Source: Campylobacterota bacterium (lineage in GTDB: Bacteria; Campylobacterota; Campylobacteria; Campylobacterales; Sulfurovaceae). Taken from it: 22,636 nucleotides of DNA. Location: the NCBI GenBank assembly GCA_003646505.1, contig QMKT01000004.1:1-22636 (forward strand), read 5' to 3'. The notes below the pieces were generated by a model that did no database searches, had not been told where the DNA came from, and saw nothing but the letters and a program-made list of their open reading frames with translations. Positions 22,156-22,636 of this stretch are shown here, in pieces; within the stretch, counting starts at the first letter, position 1; each line of letters opens with the position of its first letter. A program made the translations under genes and the position numbers.

Positions 22156-22636
22156 ATCTCTCTCCTTCTCGGCAATGAACCAAACGATATCAGTAAAAAT
22201 AACAATCCAAGTCCTAAAGGATAATAGAAAAACTCTACACGTTCTTTCACTGTCACTTCCCCTTGCTGTTGGTTTTTGTATTTACCTCGAATGACTGAGA
22301 CCAGTTGTTTAATATCTGCATCTCCATTTCCCGCTACCACATAAGCACCACCATTTTCTTTGGCTACTTCACCTAAAGCATCATTTCTCTGTGAAATGGC
22401 TATGGTACCGTCTTTTTGTGTAAACGGTTTTCCATTTTCATCGATGACTGGTGCACCTTTATCTGTACCTACAAGTACCACATATAGGTCTATCTCATTG
22501 GCTTTAAGTATTTCTGAAAATCCTGCTATGGCTTCTTCATCTCCACCATCGGTAAAGAGTAAAACAATTTTTGGTTTTTTCTTTTCCAGTAAAGATGCTG
22601 TCAATTCACCCAACGCTGAAAAATCAGTAGAACCCA
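22152..22636 (-). CDS. batB: BatB-like VWA-domain membrane protein, C-terminal part (cut by window edge)
   Basis: The frame is open to the right edge, beginning GSTDFSALGELTASLL. It contains the second half of a von Willebrand A domain: the Thr region of the metal site (GSTDF) and the strand IVLLFTDGGDEEAIAGF, whose TDG holds the MIDAS aspartate. EIDLYVVLVGTDKGAPV and the BatA/BatB-typical region AISQRNDALGEVAKENGGAYVVA follow. A C-terminal transmembrane helix (FFYYPLGLGLLFLLISFGSLP) ends in a basic tail. It overlaps the batC-like start by 4 nt (ATGA). BatA or another BatB-type VWA protein is the alternative; the downstream TPR and BatD genes favour BatB. The N-terminal membrane segment and the DxSxS half of the metal site lie outside the window. 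Confidence 0.85.
   Translation of the reverse strand, partial: GSTDFSALGELTASLLEKKKPKIVLLFTDGGDEEAIAGFSEILKANEIDLYVVLVGTDKGAPVIDENGKPFTQKDGTIAISQRNDALGEVAKENGGAYVVAGNGDADIKQLVSVIRGKYKNQQQGEVTVKERVEFFYYPLGLGLLFLLISFGSLPRRREI

Overview
The window looks like core chromosome from a low-GC Campylobacterota (Epsilonproteobacteria) relative, probably from the Sulfurovum/Sulfurimonas side. Four things point there. There is an HsrA/CosR-type orphan response regulator with no phospho-acceptor Asp. It sits in a plsY-folB-hsrA-fdx-ppx module. TsaB is an unusually short form. The gene run lpxC-tsaB-thrB-ylxR-infB-rbfA-rimP, and the divergent bamA/tyrA pair, match the order I recall from Campylobacter and Helicobacter. 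The genus is an inference.

Layout. 1-6340 (minus): a tight run from a TATAAT promoter, lpxC > tsaB-like > thrB > ylxR > infB > rbfA > rimP > ribD (cut by the window edge), covering lipid A, tRNA t6A, threonine, translation initiation/30S maturation and riboflavin. 6377-10684 (minus): nadA > nadC > DHH phosphoesterase > M23 peptidase. nadA and nadC are separated by a compact palindromic doublet. 10814-14487 (plus): plsY > folB > hsrA-like regulator > 2[4Fe-4S] ferredoxin > ppx/gppA. 14568-16889 (minus): bamA, convergent with ppx and separated by a second kind of inverted-repeat doublet. 16999-17838 (plus): tyrA, divergent from bamA. 17841-22636 (minus): a Bat-type module, batB (partial) > batC-like TPR protein > batD > a DUF389 membrane protein with a degenerate lipid-kinase-like N-terminus.

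The most interesting non-gene signal is a REPIN-like element present twice (9623-9675 and 22087-22140). Each copy is two inverted 26-nt units built as GTAG head, 7-nt stem, invariant-type loop CCCCTGTG, complementary 7-nt stem. The four stems differ in sequence yet 27 of 28 base pairs are kept. One copy fills the nadA-nadC gap. The other lies inside the reading frame of the batC-like gene, just after the start codon, as exactly 18 sense codons.

No stretch longer than about 170 bases lacks a gene. I saw no tRNA, rRNA, CRISPR array, transposase or prophage gene.
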